From assembly GCF_017302985.1 (NCBI RefSeq), contig NZ_JAFIMU010000006.1:372001-436000 (forward strand): DNA of 64,000 nt, given 5' to 3'. Shown here one piece after another: positions 25,601 to 36,404 of the stretch. The notes beneath the pieces were generated by a model. That model did no database searches. It was not told the DNA's origin and saw only the letters and a program-made list of their open reading frames with translations. Source of the stretch: Corallococcus macrosporus (GTDB lineage Bacteria; Myxococcota; Myxococcia; Myxococcales; Myxococcaceae). The position numbers and the translations under genes are program-made. Position 1 is the stretch's first letter; each line of letters opens with the position of its first letter.

Positions 25601-28080
25601 GGGGAGAGGATGTTGGCCAACAGGCGGTAGGCGCCGGGAACCCCGGCGGGGAGCTGACGGAAGAAGGCGAGGCCCGTGTAGATGAACGTGCCCTTGCCGT
25701 GACGCGCGACCAGCAGCGCGCCCTGGAGCGGCGCCTCGCCGGCATCGTTCATGGCGAACACGGGCTGATAGTGGGCGTCCCACGACGACGCGAAGTAGAG
25801 GCCCCGCTCCTGGACCCAGCCCGCGAAGTCCGAGGCCGTCAGCGCATTGGGCACGCGCAGCAGCGGTTCATTGGCGCGCAGCGGCGTCATCACCGCCGTC
25901 TCATCCGTCACCCGGTCGCGGCCAATCTCCATCGGATGGGGCCCGACGAAGGACGTGAGCGGCCCCACGCGGCTGTTGGTGTTGTACTGCACCACCAGCC
26001 GCCCACCGCCCTCCACGTACTGGAGCAGCCGCTCCCGGTGGACGGTCAGGTGCGGGTTGGCGTTGAAGGCGCGCACGCCCACGAGGATGGCGTCGAAGCG
26101 CTCCAGCGGCTCGCGGGCCAGCCGCTCCTCGGGAAGCAGCGTCACGTCATAGCCCACCGCGCTCAGGCTCTCCGCGACGCGGTCACCCGGACCGGGGATG
26201 TAGCCGATGCGCTTGCCCTTCGTGGCCAGGGAGAACGGCACCACCGTGGCCGTGGAGGGCTGGCGCACCGTCAACGGCGGGATGTGGGGATGGGACACGG
26301 AACGGGCACGCCACGACCACGCGCGGCCTGCCACGTCGACCTCCACGGAGAGGACTCCCTGCTGCGTCGCGCCCTGGGGCGGCGTGACCTGGAAGGTGGC
26401 GGTGCGCTCGTCTCCGCGCGCCGCGAGCTTGAACTCGACCGAGGCGGGCTCCACGCGCCAGCCGGGCGGCGCCACCATCCGCACCTTGCCCGGCACCTGG
26501 TCCATCCCCGCGACCAGCACCACCGGCACGGCACGGGACTCGCCGTTGGGGAACATGAGCACGTCCTGCGCCAGGGTGGCGGTGACGGGCGGGCCGAGCT
26601 CGAAGTCACGGTAGAGCTCGCCGCGAACCGGATCCGTCCAGGCGTGGACCACCGGACGCTCCGCGCGGAAGCGCCGGCCCGCGACCTGATACTCGAACGT
26701 CACCGATAGCGCGGGAGGACCCTCCGGCTGGCCGGTGAGCGCGCGGTCCTCTCCCTTGAGCGTGTAGAGCCCGCCGGTGATGGGCTCCCGGAGCCAGTAG
26801 GGCGTGGAGATGGGCGCCGTCGCCGGCAGCGTCACCGTGCGCGACAGCTTCAGGGGCACGTTCGCGCCGAGCGCCTTCCCCACGGCCTCAGGCTTCTCGC
26901 CTGGCAGGGTCAGCCCCACCCACTCGACGGCGGCGGGCGAGCGGTTCAGCGCCACCACGTCCAGCGCCACGGGCAGGCCCGGGATGCCCAGGGGCGCGGC
27001 GGCACGCACCTCCAGGAACAGCCCCGCGCAGGCGGCGATGAGCGCCTCCGTCTCACGCAGCTTGGGCGCCTTCCATGGGTGGCTGTCCGGCAGCGCGGTC
27101 AGCGCGTCGTGGACGCGGACGAGCGCGGGCAGGGAGCGGTGGGGGGCGCGCGCATCGAACGCCTTCGCCGCGGCGGCCACCGCGCTGGCGACGGCCTCCG
27201 AGCCCTTCCAGCGCTTCCAGGAGAACTCGAGCCCCTCGAACACGTCGCGCTTCGGGAGCGTGCCCGCCAGCGGCGTGAAGTACTCCATGGCGGGCCCCCG
27301 GTCCGCGGCCTGGCCGAAGCCCTGGCTCTTGTGCTGGCTGCGGCTCTCCGCGGCCACCTCCCCCCACGAACGCCCGAGCAACGCGTCGTAGCCGCCCACC
27401 TCCAGCTTCACGTAGCGGGACAGGTCCTCATCGGGCTTGAACGACCACGAGGAGGCGTTCTGCAGCAGGCGGTCCGCCTTCCACGGCTTCACCTCGGACA
27501 GCTGCTCGGGGAAGCGCTTCGGATCCGCGGCGGCGATGAAGGCCTCCGCCGCCAGCAGCGCGGAGGCCGTGTGGTGGCCGTGGTTCGGCGGCTGCGTGGT
27601 GAAGCGGGTGATGATGACGTCCGGCTGGAAGCGCCGGATGGCGAGCACCACATCCGCCAGCACCGCGTCATGTCCCCAGATGCGCAGCGCCTCTTCCGCG
27701 CTCTTCGAGTAACCGAAGTCCCGCGCTCGCGTGAAGTACTGCTCCGCGCCATCCACGCTCCGCGCGGCGAGCAGCTCATGCGTGCGGATGAGCCCGAGCA
27801 GGGCGTCCTGCTCGGTGCCGATGAGGTTCTGCCCACCATCCCCGCGCGTGAGGGACAGGTAGCCCGCGCGCAGGCCGCGTTCTCCCACCAGCCACGCGAG
27901 CAGGCGCGTGTTCTCGTCGTCCGGGTGGGCCGCGACATAGAGGACGCTGCCCGTCACACCGAGCCGCTTCAGGCCCGCCGCGATCTCACCCGCGTGGGGC
28001 TGCCGTGAGGGCCGCGCCATCGCCGTCGACCCGAATCCAAGGCTCATGGCCAGCGTCATTCCAAGGAGCAGGTTCCGCAT
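25597..28080 (-). CDS. Secreted PIG-L/LmbE-family deacetylase, large
   Basis: 827 residues from ATG 28080 with a Sec signal peptide ([17 protein letters not shown]). The PIG-L zinc site is seen in [10 protein letters not shown] near residues 51-60 and in the [13 protein letters not shown] segment; these enzymes remove acetyl groups from N-acetylglucosamine-type substrates. Beyond about 300 residues come a helical region and beta-rich domains, with a C-terminal part resembling an amidotransferase-like fold ([22 protein letters not shown]). It is far larger than BshB (about 240-270). It heads an operon with the small membrane protein and the symporter, suggesting release and uptake of a sugar-amine product. 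Confidence 0.85.
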   Translation of the reverse strand: MRNLLLGMTLAMSLGFGSTAMARPSRQPHAGEIAAGLKRLGVTGSVLYVAAHPDDENTRLLAWLVGERGLRAGYLSLTRGDGGQNLIGTEQDALLGLIRTHELLAARSVDGAEQYFTRARDFGYSKSAEEALRIWGHDAVLADVVLAIRRFQPDVIITRFTTQPPNHGHHTASALLAAEAFIAAADPKRFPEQLSEVKPWKADRLLQNASSWSFKPDEDLSRYVKLEVGGYDALLGRSWGEVAAESRSQHKSQGFGQAADRGPAMEYFTPLAGTLPKRDVFEGLEFSWKRWKGSEAVASAVAAAAKAFDARAPHRSLPALVRVHDALTALPDSHPWKAPKLRETEALIAACAGLFLEVRAAAPLGIPGLPVALDVVALNRSPAAVEWVGLTLPGEKPEAVGKALGANVPLKLSRTVTLPATAPISTPYWLREPITGGLYTLKGEDRALTGQPEGPPALSVTFEYQVAGRRFRAERPVVHAWTDPVRGELYRDFELGPPVTATLAQDVLMFPNGESRAVPVVLVAGMDQVPGKVRMVAPPGWRVEPASVEFKLAARGDERTATFQVTPPQGATQQGVLSVEVDVAGRAWSWRARSVSHPHIPPLTVRQPSTATVVPFSLATKGKRIGYIPGPGDRVAESLSAVGYDVTLLPEERLAREPLERFDAILVGVRAFNANPHLTVHRERLLQYVEGGGRLVVQYNTNSRVGPLTSFVGPHPMEIGRDRVTDETAVMTPLRANEPLLRVPNALTASDFAGWVQERGLYFASSWDAHYQPVFAMNDAGEAPLQGALLVARHGKGTFIYTGLAFFRQLPAGVPGAYRLLANILSP

Positions 28081-28212
28081 TCGCACGGACCCTATACCAA
28101 CCGGTGCGGTCCGCATTCATTCCGGAATGACGCTCGCCGCCATGCACGGACGCAAGGTGCGAGTCCGCACTTCCGGTGGCGTGCCCGCCGCGACCTGTTA
28201 TCACGACAGGCC
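28081..28212. promoter_or_regulatory. Divergent intergenic region between the PIG-L and bsh operons
   Basis: 132 bases separate two operons reading outward. It contains the palindrome ATTCCGGAAT and G/C-rich near-repeats of GTGCGGTCCGC/GTGCGAGTCCGC. Both promoters must be here or in the flanking coding starts. No clear -35/-10 is visible. Confidence 0.4.
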
Positions 28213-29838
28213 GTGACGTCCTCGTTCTCGACCGCGTGGCTGCGCGGAGATGCGTCCGCGCTCTCCTTCCTGTCCAATGACTATCTGCACCGCGAAGCGC
28301 GCGCCCGCGCCGTGGCCGCCGCCGCGTCGCGCACGGTGTCGCCCGCGCTGCTGGACGTCCTCGCCGCGCAGAACGCGCGCCTCGCGCCGAGTCCCGCCCG
28401 GGAGCGGAACCTCGCGCTGCTCGCGCGGCCCGGCACCGTGGCGGTGGTGACGGGACAACAGATGGGCCTGTTCCTGGGCCCGCTGTACACGCTCTACAAA
28501 GCCGCGTCCGCCATCGTCACGGCGCGCGCGCTCCAGGAAGAAACCGGCCGGCCCTGTGTTCCCGTCTTCTGGCTCCAGACGGAGGACCACGACCTTCCGG
28601 AGATCGACCACTGTGTCATCCCACGTCCGGGCGGAGGGCCCTGTCGTCTGGCGCTCGAGCTTCCGGATGCGGCCACGTCTCGAGCGCCCATCGCCCACCG
28701 CCACCTGGGCCCGAGCGTCCTCACCGCCCTGGCCACCCTCCGCGCCCAACTGGGAGCGGAACCCCACGCGGAGGAGTTCCTCTGCCTGCTGGAGGGGGCC
28801 TACCGGCCCGAAGCCACGCTCGCGGGCGCCTTCACCGACGTGCTGTCGTCCCTCTTCGCCGACGAGGGCCTCATCTTCCTCGACCCGAGGGACGCACGGC
28901 TGGCACCACTGGCCGCGCCCGTGCATCGCTTCGCCCTCCAGGAAGCGGGACCCCTCTCCGCGGTGCTCGCGGCCCGCGCGGAGGCGCTCACCCGCGCGGG
29001 CTACGCGGTGCAGGTCCATGTCCGCCCGGGTTCGCCGCTCAGCTTCTTCTCACCGGATGCGCTCGATGGCCCGCGCTACCGGCTGGACCCGGCGGAGGCG
29101 GGCACCTGGAGCCTGGTGGGCCAGCCGGAAGGCAGCGCCATCACCCAGGACGCGCTGCACGCCGCCCTGGAGCGCGAACCCATGCGCTTCACCACGTCCG
29201 CGCTGCTGCGTCCCCTCCTCCAGGACACCTGGCTCCCCACGGCGGCGTATGTCGGCGGCCCGGGCGAGCTGGCCTACTTCGCGCAACTGGCACCGCTCTA
29301 TGCCCACGCGGGCCGGCCGATGCCGCTCGCCATCCCCCGGGCCCGCTTCCGCGTGCTCGATGACCGCGCGCGCCGGTGGCTGGGCAAGGCGGGGCTCCAG
29401 CCGGATGAGGTGAACGTGCCGCGCGACACGCTGCTCACGCGGCTGGCCACGCGGAATGCCCCGGAAGCGCTGGAGACGCCCGAGGCCCTGGAGGCCCGCC
29501 TCTTCGGCGCGTTCTCCTCCGAGCTGGAGCGCGTCGCCGGACAGGTGTCGGCGGTGGACGCGAACCTCCAGGACGCGCTGCGCCGAACCCGGGGCACCGT
29601 GCGGGTCGCGGTGTCCCGGCTGGCGGGCCGCTACCGCCGCGCGCTCGCCCGGCGCGATGCCACGATGGCCGGACAGGTGGACCGCCTGCGCACGTTCCTC
29701 TTCCCGCAGGACGCGCCCCAGGAGCGTGTCCTGGGGCTGCCCTACTTCGCCTGCCGCATCGGGATGCGTGCCTTCACGAAGCAGGTGCTGGACGCGTGTG
29801 TCCCCTTCTCCGGTGACTCGAAGGACCTGACGCCATGA
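28213..29838 (+). CDS. bshC: Bacillithiol biosynthesis cysteine-adding enzyme BshC
   Basis: 541 residues, matching the usual length (about 540). It is thought to add cysteine to glucosaminyl-malate, the last step of bacillithiol synthesis. The segment [19 protein letters not shown] and [15 protein letters not shown] are characteristic of BshC, followed by the helical C-terminal coiled coil ([15 protein letters not shown]). The start is a GTG at 28213. The stop overlaps the ATG of bshB1 (ATGA), so the pathway genes are translationally coupled. Cytoplasmic. Confidence 0.93.
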   Translation: MTSSFSTAWLRGDASALSFLSNDYLHREARARAVAAAASRTVSPALLDVLAAQNARLAPSPARERNLALLARPGTVAVVTGQQMGLFLGPLYTLYKAASAIVTARALQEETGRPCVPVFWLQTEDHDLPEIDHCVIPRPGGGPCRLALELPDAATSRAPIAHRHLGPSVLTALATLRAQLGAEPHAEEFLCLLEGAYRPEATLAGAFTDVLSSLFADEGLIFLDPRDARLAPLAAPVHRFALQEAGPLSAVLAARAEALTRAGYAVQVHVRPGSPLSFFSPDALDGPRYRLDPAEAGTWSLVGQPEGSAITQDALHAALEREPMRFTTSALLRPLLQDTWLPTAAYVGGPGELAYFAQLAPLYAHAGRPMPLAIPRARFRVLDDRARRWLGKAGLQPDEVNVPRDTLLTRLATRNAPEALETPEALEARLFGAFSSELERVAGQVSAVDANLQDALRRTRGTVRVAVSRLAGRYRRALARRDATMAGQVDRLRTFLFPQDAPQERVLGLPYFACRIGMRAFTKQVLDACVPFSGDSKDLTP

Positions 29839-30641
29839 GCACGACCGGCACCGCCTACGGCATCGACGTCCTCGCCTTTGGCCCCCACCCGGATGACGTG
29901 GAGCTGTTCTGCGGCGGGCTGATGGCGAGCATGGCCACCCGCGGCTACCGCACCGGCATCGTCGACCTGACGCGCGGCGAGAAGAGCTCGCGCGGCACAC
30001 TGCAATCCCGCGCGGAAGAGACGGAAGCCGCCAGCCGCGCGCTGGGGCTGGCCCACCGTGAGAACCTGGAGCTGCCCGACGGATGGCTCAATCCGTGGGC
30101 GGGCTTCGACACGCCCGAGCCCGAGCGCGCCCGCACCGCCGCCGTGGCCCGCGTGGTGGAAGTGCTGCGCCGCCTGCGTCCGGAGCTGGTCGTCGTGCCC
30201 TGGGAGCAGGAGCGGCACCCGGACCACGAGGCGGCCAGCGCGCTGGTGACGCGCGCCCTTTTCTTCGCGGGCGTGCGCAAGTTCGACGCGGAGCCCCCAG
30301 CGGAGCCCTTCACGCCCCGGCAGGTTCTCTACTACCCGCTGCGGCACCTGGCGGAGCCCAGCGTCGTCGTCGACGTCTCCTCCGTCTACGCGCAGAAGCT
30401 GGCGGCGGTGCACTGCTACGCCAGCCAGGTGCTGCCCCGCCCGGACGCCCCTCCCACGCTGGTGGGCTCACCGCTGTCGCTGTCCTCGCTGGAAGCCCGG
30501 GACCGCTTCTACGGCGCGCGAATTGGCGTCACCCACGGCGAGCCCTACGTCCTGCGCGAGACGCTGGGGCTGGCCGACCCGCTGGACCACTTCCGCAGGA
30601 ATAGCTTCGCCCGGCCCCTGTTCTTCCCGGCACGCACATGA
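29835..30641 (+). CDS. bshB1: Bacillithiol deacetylase BshB1 (PIG-L family)
   Basis: 268 residues, slightly longer than B. subtilis BshB1. The zinc-binding motif [14 protein letters not shown] at 16-29 and the distal [13 protein letters not shown] motif are typical. It hydrolyses N-acetylglucosaminyl-malate to glucosaminyl-malate. The final segment [17 protein letters not shown] is characteristic of BshB1. ATGA overlaps couple it to bshC before and bshA after. Together with those genes the assignment to bacillithiol synthesis is strong; a second, larger PIG-L protein lies in the divergent operon. Confidence 0.93.
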   Translation: MSTTGTAYGIDVLAFGPHPDDVELFCGGLMASMATRGYRTGIVDLTRGEKSSRGTLQSRAEETEAASRALGLAHRENLELPDGWLNPWAGFDTPEPERARTAAVARVVEVLRRLRPELVVVPWEQERHPDHEAASALVTRALFFAGVRKFDAEPPAEPFTPRQVLYYPLRHLAEPSVVVDVSSVYAQKLAAVHCYASQVLPRPDAPPTLVGSPLSLSSLEARDRFYGARIGVTHGEPYVLRETLGLADPLDHFRRNSFARPLFFPART

Positions 30642-31801
30642 ACGCCCCGCTCAACGTGGCCATCACCTGCTTTCCGACCTTCGGTGGCAGCGGCATGGTC
30701 GCCACGGAGATTGGCCTCGCGATGGCGGACCGGGGGCACCGCGTCCACTTCATCGCCCGGGACCTGCCAGTCCGGCTCCATGGCGCGAACCGGAAGGTCG
30801 TCTTCCACGAGGTGACCGAGAGCGACTACCCGGCGCTCCAGCAGTCCAGCACCTATCCCATCGCGCTGGCCTCCAAGATGATCGAGGTCGCCAGCTACGA
30901 GCGCCTGGACATCCTGCACGTCCACTACGCGGTGCCGCACGCCACCGCCGCGTGGATGGCGCGCGAGGTGCTGGGCCCCAGGGCGCCGCGCGTCGTCACC
31001 ACGCTGCACGGGACGGACACCACGCTGGTGGGAATCGACCCCAGCTACCTGCCGATTACACGCTTCTCCATCCTGCGCAGCGACGCGGTGACGGTGCCGT
31101 CGGCGTACCTGCGCCGCGCGACGTGGCAGGGCTTCGACATCCCCGAGAGCGTCCCCATCGACGTCATCGCCAACTTCGCGGACACCGCGCGCTACGCCCC
31201 GATACGCGACCGCGCCTGCCTGCGCGCCCTCTTCCCGGACCTGCGAGACACCGAGCCGGTGCTCATCCACGTCTCCAACTTCCGGCCGGTGAAGCGCATC
31301 ACCGACGTGGTCGCCATCTTCACCGAGGTCCACCGCCAGCGTCCCTGCCGGTTGGTGATGGTGGGAGACGGTCCGGAGCGCTCCCCCGCCGAGCGGACGC
31401 TGCGGGAGAAGGGCCTGGAGGACCGCGTCGCGTTCCTCGGCAAGCAGGACCGCTTCGAGGAGCTGGTCGCCGCCTCCGACGTCTTCCTGCTCCCCAGCGA
31501 GCAGGAGAGCTTCGGGCTGGCCGCGCTGGAAGCGTTGAGCTGCGGCATTCCCGTGGTGGCCAGCGACCTGGGCGGAATCCCGGAGCTCGTCACGCATGGA
31601 GAGACGGGCTTCCTGGCGCCGCTGGGGGACGTCCCCGCCATGGCCCGGCACGTGCTCACGCTGGTCGAGGACGCGAAGCGCTGGCAGGCCTTCTCACACC
31701 GCGCGCGGGAGCGGGTCCTGGACCGCTTCCAGAAGGACCCCGCCATCGACCGCTACGAGGCGCTCTACCGCCGGCTCCTGACGGGGCCCCTCGAACGCTG
31801 A
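30638..31801 (+). CDS. bshA: Bacillithiol glycosyltransferase BshA
   Basis: 387 residues. The first pathway step: transfer of GlcNAc from UDP-GlcNAc to L-malate. It is a GT4-type GT-B enzyme. Seen are the N-terminal GGSGMVATEIGLAMADRGH, the family-specific TTLHGTDTTLVG, HVSNFRPVKR of the donor domain and the EX7E-like EQESFGLAALEAL motif. Length fits BshA. It is the last gene of a three-gene bshC-B1-A operon with no intergenic space. Confidence 0.94.
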   Translation: MNAPLNVAITCFPTFGGSGMVATEIGLAMADRGHRVHFIARDLPVRLHGANRKVVFHEVTESDYPALQQSSTYPIALASKMIEVASYERLDILHVHYAVPHATAAWMAREVLGPRAPRVVTTLHGTDTTLVGIDPSYLPITRFSILRSDAVTVPSAYLRRATWQGFDIPESVPIDVIANFADTARYAPIRDRACLRALFPDLRDTEPVLIHVSNFRPVKRITDVVAIFTEVHRQRPCRLVMVGDGPERSPAERTLREKGLEDRVAFLGKQDRFEELVAASDVFLLPSEQESFGLAALEALSCGIPVVASDLGGIPELVTHGETGFLAPLGDVPAMARHVLTLVEDAKRWQAFSHRARERVLDRFQKDPAIDRYEALYRRLLTGPLER

Positions 31802-31824
31802 GGAGCCCCGGGAGCACGAGCGGG

Positions 31825-32682
31825 CTACTTCTTGTTCTTCCAGTCCGCCAGCGCCTTGGAGACCTGATCCTTGGCGAAGAAGTTCGGGTCCTTCTGTCCC
31901 AGGTCCCACGCGGTCTGCGCGGCCTTGCGGGCCTCGGCGTACTTGCCCATCTGCGCCAGGACGCCGGCGCGGGTCCAGTGGGCGTACCAGGTGGGGTTGG
32001 TGGCCACGGCCGCGTCGGCGTGCTTCAGCGCGGCGGCGGGGTCCTTGCCGGCGCCCGCCAGATAGGAGGCCGCGCTCGTGTGCATGCTGGCCGCGCTCTT
32101 CTCCCCCTGCTCGATGTTGGCCTTCACCAGGGCGGCGGTGTCCACCTTGATGGGCACGGAGACGCGCAGCTTCTCCCACTCCAGGTCCAGCCGCGTGCCG
32201 GTGTCCGTGGTGTCGGAGAAGAGGTACGTCAGGCGCTCGCGCGCCGGAATCTCCGTGGTGGTGGCGCTCACCGAGGCCACGTCCTTGGACGCGTCATAGG
32301 GCGCGGCGCCCCGCCACAGGCCCAGGTCCGTGTTCAGCATCACCTTCCAGCCCTTCTGCGAAGGCAGGCTGACGATGGCGTAGGAGCCGGCCGGGACGGC
32401 CTTGTCGCCGAAGGTGACCGGGTGGCTGAAGGTGATCTTCGTCGCCGCGTTGGCGCCGCTGCGCCACGCCTTGTCATTGGGGACCAGCTCGCCCCAGATC
32501 TTCCGGCCCTTCACCGCGGGGCTGGAATATTCGATGGAGATTTCGGAGACCCCCACCTCCTGCGACACCTTCGCCCCGGGGCTGGGCGCCGGCAGCTTGA
32601 GCTGCGCCAGCGCGGGCATCGCCGACAGGATCATGAGCGCGGAGGCCATGCGGCCGAAAAGCGGGTTCCTCATTGTCTTCAC
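31825..32682 (-). CDS. Secreted DUF2911 protein
   Basis: 285 residues. A signal peptide (MASALMILSAMPALA) starts the protein. Residues about 35-185 match DUF2911, a beta-rich domain of secreted proteins found mostly in Bacteroidetes and myxobacteria (VSEISIEYSSPAVKGRKIWG, WRSGANAATKITFS). The tail is a TPR-like helical repeat (ALKHADAAVATNPTWYAHWTRAG). Role unknown. The first codon is GTG at 32682; ATG 32673 is an alternative. AAGGA lies before both. Confidence 0.8.
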   Translation of the reverse strand: MKTMRNPLFGRMASALMILSAMPALAQLKLPAPSPGAKVSQEVGVSEISIEYSSPAVKGRKIWGELVPNDKAWRSGANAATKITFSHPVTFGDKAVPAGSYAIVSLPSQKGWKVMLNTDLGLWRGAAPYDASKDVASVSATTTEIPARERLTYLFSDTTDTGTRLDLEWEKLRVSVPIKVDTAALVKANIEQGEKSAASMHTSAASYLAGAGKDPAAALKHADAAVATNPTWYAHWTRAGVLAQMGKYAEARKAAQTAWDLGQKDPNFFAKDQVSKALADWKNKK

Positions 32683-32834
32683 TTCGTCCTTTCCGACCCG
32701 GGAGGGGTCGCGGAGCCGACGGAGTGTATAGACGAGGTTCCGCGCGGCCTCACCCTCCCAAATTGAAGGGACGCGGCGCCTGTGCTTGAAGAGTGCCCGG
32801 GCCGGGTAGCGCGCGGATGCATGAGGGGAAGTCC

Positions 32835-34481
32835 ATGTCGGACGAGGGTGAAGGGCAGGACCTGCGGGACACGGTGAAGCGGCTGGAGGCGACGGTCGCC
32901 GCCCTGGAGACGCGGCTCGCGACCCTGGAAGCGCGGGAGGTGCCGGTGCCGCGCCCCGTGGCCACGCCCTCCGTTCCCGTCGCGGCGCCCCCGGTAACCG
33001 CCGCGCCCGAGCAGCGGGACCTGGAGGCGCATGTCGGCACCTACTGGCTGAGCCGCCTGGGCATCGTGGCGCTCATCATCGGCATCGCGTACCTCATCAC
33101 CTACCACTTCGGGGAGCTGGGGATGCTGGCGCGCGTGGGCGCGGGCTACCTGCTCAGCGCGGGCCTGGGCGCGTTCGGGTTGTGGCTGGCGCGGCGGCAC
33201 CAGTTGTTCGGCCGCATCGTCTTCGGCGGCGGTCTGGCGCTGGCGTACTTCGTCACCTACGCGCTGCACTTCATCCCGGCGGTGCGGGTCATCGACAGCG
33301 AGGTGCTGGCGCTGGTGCTGCTGGCGGGCTTCGTGGTGGCCATCGTCACCATCGCGCACCGGATGCAGTCGGAGACGGTGGCGGGCATCGCGCTGTTCCT
33401 GGGATTGCACACGGGGATGCTCAGCGACATCACCGCGTTCACGCTGCTGTCCACCACGCTGCTGGCGGCGGGCGCGCTGTTCTTCCTGGTGCGCAACCGC
33501 TGGGTCATCGTTCCCCTGTCCAGCCTGGTGGCCGTCTACAGCACGCACATCGTCTGGGCGGTGCGCACGGGCCACATGGCCCCGGGGGCTCCGGAGGATG
33601 ACCGGCTGCTGTTGAGCCTGGGCTTCCTCTCGCTCTACTTCCTGCTGTTCTCCGTGGCCCTGCTCGTCCGCCCGCGCGACCTGCCCGTGCGCGCCAGCCT
33701 CGCGTTCACGCTGCTCAACTGGGTGGGCCTGACGTCGCTGGGCGCGTACGAGGTCTCCCAGGAGCAGGACTCGGGCCTCTTCACGTTCCTGCTCGTCGTC
33801 GCGCTGGCGCATGGCGCGGGGGCGGTCGTGTCGCGGCTCCAGCGTGCGCCCGCGGCGCTGACGCACGCGTACCTCGCGCTGACCGCGGTGACGCTCGCGC
33901 TGGCCATGCCCGCCCGCTACGACGACGTCGCGCTGGTGGCGGCATGGACGGTGACGGGGCTCGTCGCGGGTGTGGCGGCGCGCGGCGTGGCGTCCCCGGT
34001 GCTGCGCGGCGTGGGCGTGCTCATCCTCTACGTGGCGCTGGGCGCGTGTGAATGGGAGACGCCGGGACGGCTGACGCTGCTCGCCGGGCTGGTGGTGGCG
34101 TTCGTGCTGGTGGAGCGCGGCGGGACGGTGCGCGTCGCCGGCCTGCCCGAGCCCGAGGCCCGGACGCTCTTCACCGCCATCTGCGCGGTGGGCGCGGGGC
34201 TGTCCCTGGTGGCGCTGGTGGGCGCGAGGATGCCCGAGGGGCTCGTCACGCTGGGCTGGGTCATCGCCGCGTTCCTCCTCTTCGGCGTGGGCTTCGCGGT
34301 GCGCGAGCGCTGGTACCGGCTGGCCGCGCTCGCGGTGCTGGGACTTGGCCTGGGCCGGCTGGTGCTGGTGGACGTGGCGAAGCTGCCGCCGGATCAGCGC
34401 GTCCTGACGTTCATCCTGCTCGGCGTCATGCTGCTGCTCGTTTCATACACATACACCCGGCTGCGCGACCGGCGCGGCTGA
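32835..34481 (+). CDS. DUF2339 multi-pass membrane protein
   Basis: 548 residues. After a charged coiled-coil N-terminus (LRDTVKRLEATVAALETRL) and a Pro/Val-rich linker, the protein is almost entirely hydrophobic, with about 14 or more transmembrane helices beginning near residue 70 (TYWLSRLGIVALIIGIAYL). This is the DUF2339 layout, an inner-membrane family without established function. GAGGGGAAG precedes the ATG. It is transcribed away from the DUF2911 gene. Confidence 0.85.
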   Translation: MSDEGEGQDLRDTVKRLEATVAALETRLATLEAREVPVPRPVATPSVPVAAPPVTAAPEQRDLEAHVGTYWLSRLGIVALIIGIAYLITYHFGELGMLARVGAGYLLSAGLGAFGLWLARRHQLFGRIVFGGGLALAYFVTYALHFIPAVRVIDSEVLALVLLAGFVVAIVTIAHRMQSETVAGIALFLGLHTGMLSDITAFTLLSTTLLAAGALFFLVRNRWVIVPLSSLVAVYSTHIVWAVRTGHMAPGAPEDDRLLLSLGFLSLYFLLFSVALLVRPRDLPVRASLAFTLLNWVGLTSLGAYEVSQEQDSGLFTFLLVVALAHGAGAVVSRLQRAPAALTHAYLALTAVTLALAMPARYDDVALVAAWTVTGLVAGVAARGVASPVLRGVGVLILYVALGACEWETPGRLTLLAGLVVAFVLVERGGTVRVAGLPEPEARTLFTAICAVGAGLSLVALVGARMPEGLVTLGWVIAAFLLFGVGFAVRERWYRLAALAVLGLGLGRLVLVDVAKLPPDQRVLTFILLGVMLLLVSYTYTRLRDRRG

Positions 34482-34505
34482 GGACAGACACCCCACGGAG
34501 ACGTC

Positions 34506-36125
34506 ATGCGCGGTTGCCGACTGGATGCGTTGTTTCCCCCGCGAGTGCTGGGCTTCATGGCTTGGGGTGTCCTCGCGACCCAGGCGGGCTGCGCGCCCCT
34601 CCCAGAGCCGGAGCAGGACGACCTGGGCCGCGCCACGGCCGCCATCACCAGCGGCAACATCCTCTTCGTGGGCAACAGCTTCACGCACGGCAACGAGGAG
34701 CCCGCCTATTCGTACAACAAGGCCGCCGTCACCGACACGAACGGCTCCGGTCAGGGCGGCATCCCTGGCATCTTCAAGAAGCTGACCACGCAGGCCGGCT
34801 TCGCGTTCAACGTGAGCCTGGAGACGGCCAGCGGCCAGTCGCTCCGGTGGCACCACACCAACAAGGCGGCAATCATCGGCCAGGCCACCTGGAACGCCGT
34901 CGTGCTCCAGGAGCAGAGCACCACGCCGCTGCCCACGGCGCGCGGCGGCTCGCCCACGAGCTTCACGGATGCCGCGCGGGACCTGCGCACGCTGGTGCGC
35001 GCCGCGAACCCTTCCGCGAACCTGTTCCTGTACGAGACGTGGTCGTCCCCGGCGTCCGCCGGCACGCAGGGCTATCCGAGCGGCACCGCCGGGTTGCAGG
35101 CGATGCAGATCGACCTGCGCGACGCCTACTTCAAGGCCTTCCGCGACCTGGGTTTCACCGGCGTCGCCCGCGTGGGGGACGGCTTCATGCGCGCGGTGGA
35201 CCAGAACCTGGCCGACCCGAACCCCGCGGATGGCATCTCCCCCGGGATGTTCAACCTGTGGAGCGCCCAGGACAGCCGGCACTCCAGCAAGTACGGCAGC
35301 TACCTGTCCGCGGCGGTGCTGTTCGCGAAGGTCACGCAGGCCGACCCTCGCACCCTGGCGACGGGCGCGGGCAGCGCGGCGGCGGACCTGGGCATCAGCG
35401 CGGCCGACGCGGCGAACCTCCACCGCGTCGCCTACGAGATCAACGCGCTGGCGGATCCGGTCGTGAGCGTCCCCACGCGCCTGCGCATCACCGGCGCGAC
35501 GTTCTCGGGCTCGGTGACGGCGGGGACGCCGGCCAACCTCACCGGAGATGCTCAGCTCGCGTCGCTCACGACTTCGGAGGGGACGTTCACCAACCTCGTG
35601 GGCGCGACGGCCAATGGCATCACGAGCACCAACACGCCCAGCGCCCGGGGCATGGTGCCCGCGAACGCCAACGCGGCGGCCACGGGCTTGAGCGCCCATG
35701 ACGGCGCGAACAACGTGAACACAGGCCACTTCCAGTTCGGCTCGGCCTTCACCGCGAAGACGCGCTTCTTCATCCTCGACAGCACGCCCACCTCCACTGC
35801 ACTGGGCGACGACGCCACCGTCACGCTGGTCAACGCGTCCAACCAGGCCGTGGGCATGTACTCGCTGGCGCTGCTCGCGAGCGACTTCACCGTTTCGGCG
35901 GCGGGCAACGCCTCCACCGCGCTGGCGACCGTCTCGTACACGAGCGGCGTGGCCAGCCTCACCGGCAACCCGGTGGGCACGGTGCAGTCCAAGCTGGGAG
36001 GCGTGTCGTTCTCGCTGGCGGACCTGGGCGTGACGGACGCCGCGAACGTCAGCGGCGCCACTGGCCTGCGCATCTCCAGCGCCACGCTGGACCCGAACGT
36101 CGTCGGGCTCTACACCGTGCCCTGA
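34506..36125 (+). CDS. SGNH-hydrolase-like lipoprotein (DUF4886-like) with long C-terminal region
   Basis: 539 residues. A lipoprotein signal ends in LATQAGC (Cys29). SGNH block I is ILFVGNSFTHGN with Ser58, and HSSKYGSYL near residue 260 supplies the block V His. The N-terminal half is therefore probably an esterase or acetylxylan-esterase-like enzyme. The C-terminal 230 residues are Ala/Ser/Thr-rich, consistent with beta-sandwich repeats (TLVNASNQAVGMYSLALL), perhaps for surface binding. Substrate unknown. Confidence 0.78.
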   Translation: MRGCRLDALFPPRVLGFMAWGVLATQAGCAPLPEPEQDDLGRATAAITSGNILFVGNSFTHGNEEPAYSYNKAAVTDTNGSGQGGIPGIFKKLTTQAGFAFNVSLETASGQSLRWHHTNKAAIIGQATWNAVVLQEQSTTPLPTARGGSPTSFTDAARDLRTLVRAANPSANLFLYETWSSPASAGTQGYPSGTAGLQAMQIDLRDAYFKAFRDLGFTGVARVGDGFMRAVDQNLADPNPADGISPGMFNLWSAQDSRHSSKYGSYLSAAVLFAKVTQADPRTLATGAGSAAADLGISAADAANLHRVAYEINALADPVVSVPTRLRITGATFSGSVTAGTPANLTGDAQLASLTTSEGTFTNLVGATANGITSTNTPSARGMVPANANAAATGLSAHDGANNVNTGHFQFGSAFTAKTRFFILDSTPTSTALGDDATVTLVNASNQAVGMYSLALLASDFTVSAAGNASTALATVSYTSGVASLTGNPVGTVQSKLGGVSFSLADLGVTDAANVSGATGLRISSATLDPNVVGLYTVP

Positions 36126-36137
36126 CGGGGCGGACTT

Positions 36138-36404
36138 CTAGATGTCGGTCTCCAGCCGCTCCGTCACCCGGTACTCCTGCCGGTAGGCCTTGCCCCCACG
36201 CTCGAAGGTCTCCACCACGGTGGCGCCGTCCTCGGAGATGACGAGGCGGTAGTTCGTGTCCGCCGTGGACGAGATCGCCCTGTAGGTTCCAAACGGGAGC
36301 AAGAAGGTCACCCGTGGGGGGCGGTCCGGACAACAGGCCGTCAACAGCGAGGAGGCCAGGGCACTCGTCAGCATGCCCGCGAGCACGATGCCGGCCTTCC
36401 TCAT
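36138..36404 (-). CDS. Small lipoprotein
   Basis: 88 residues with signal LASSLLTACC at its start; lipid-anchored. The mature part is a small beta-rich domain ending in YRQEYRVTERLETDI. Its ATG overlaps the preceding gene's stop by ATGA, so the two form an operon. Unrecognised. Confidence 0.7.
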   Translation of the reverse strand: MRKAGIVLAGMLTSALASSLLTACCPDRPPRVTFLLPFGTYRAISSTADTNYRLVISEDGATVVETFERGGKAYRQEYRVTERLETDI

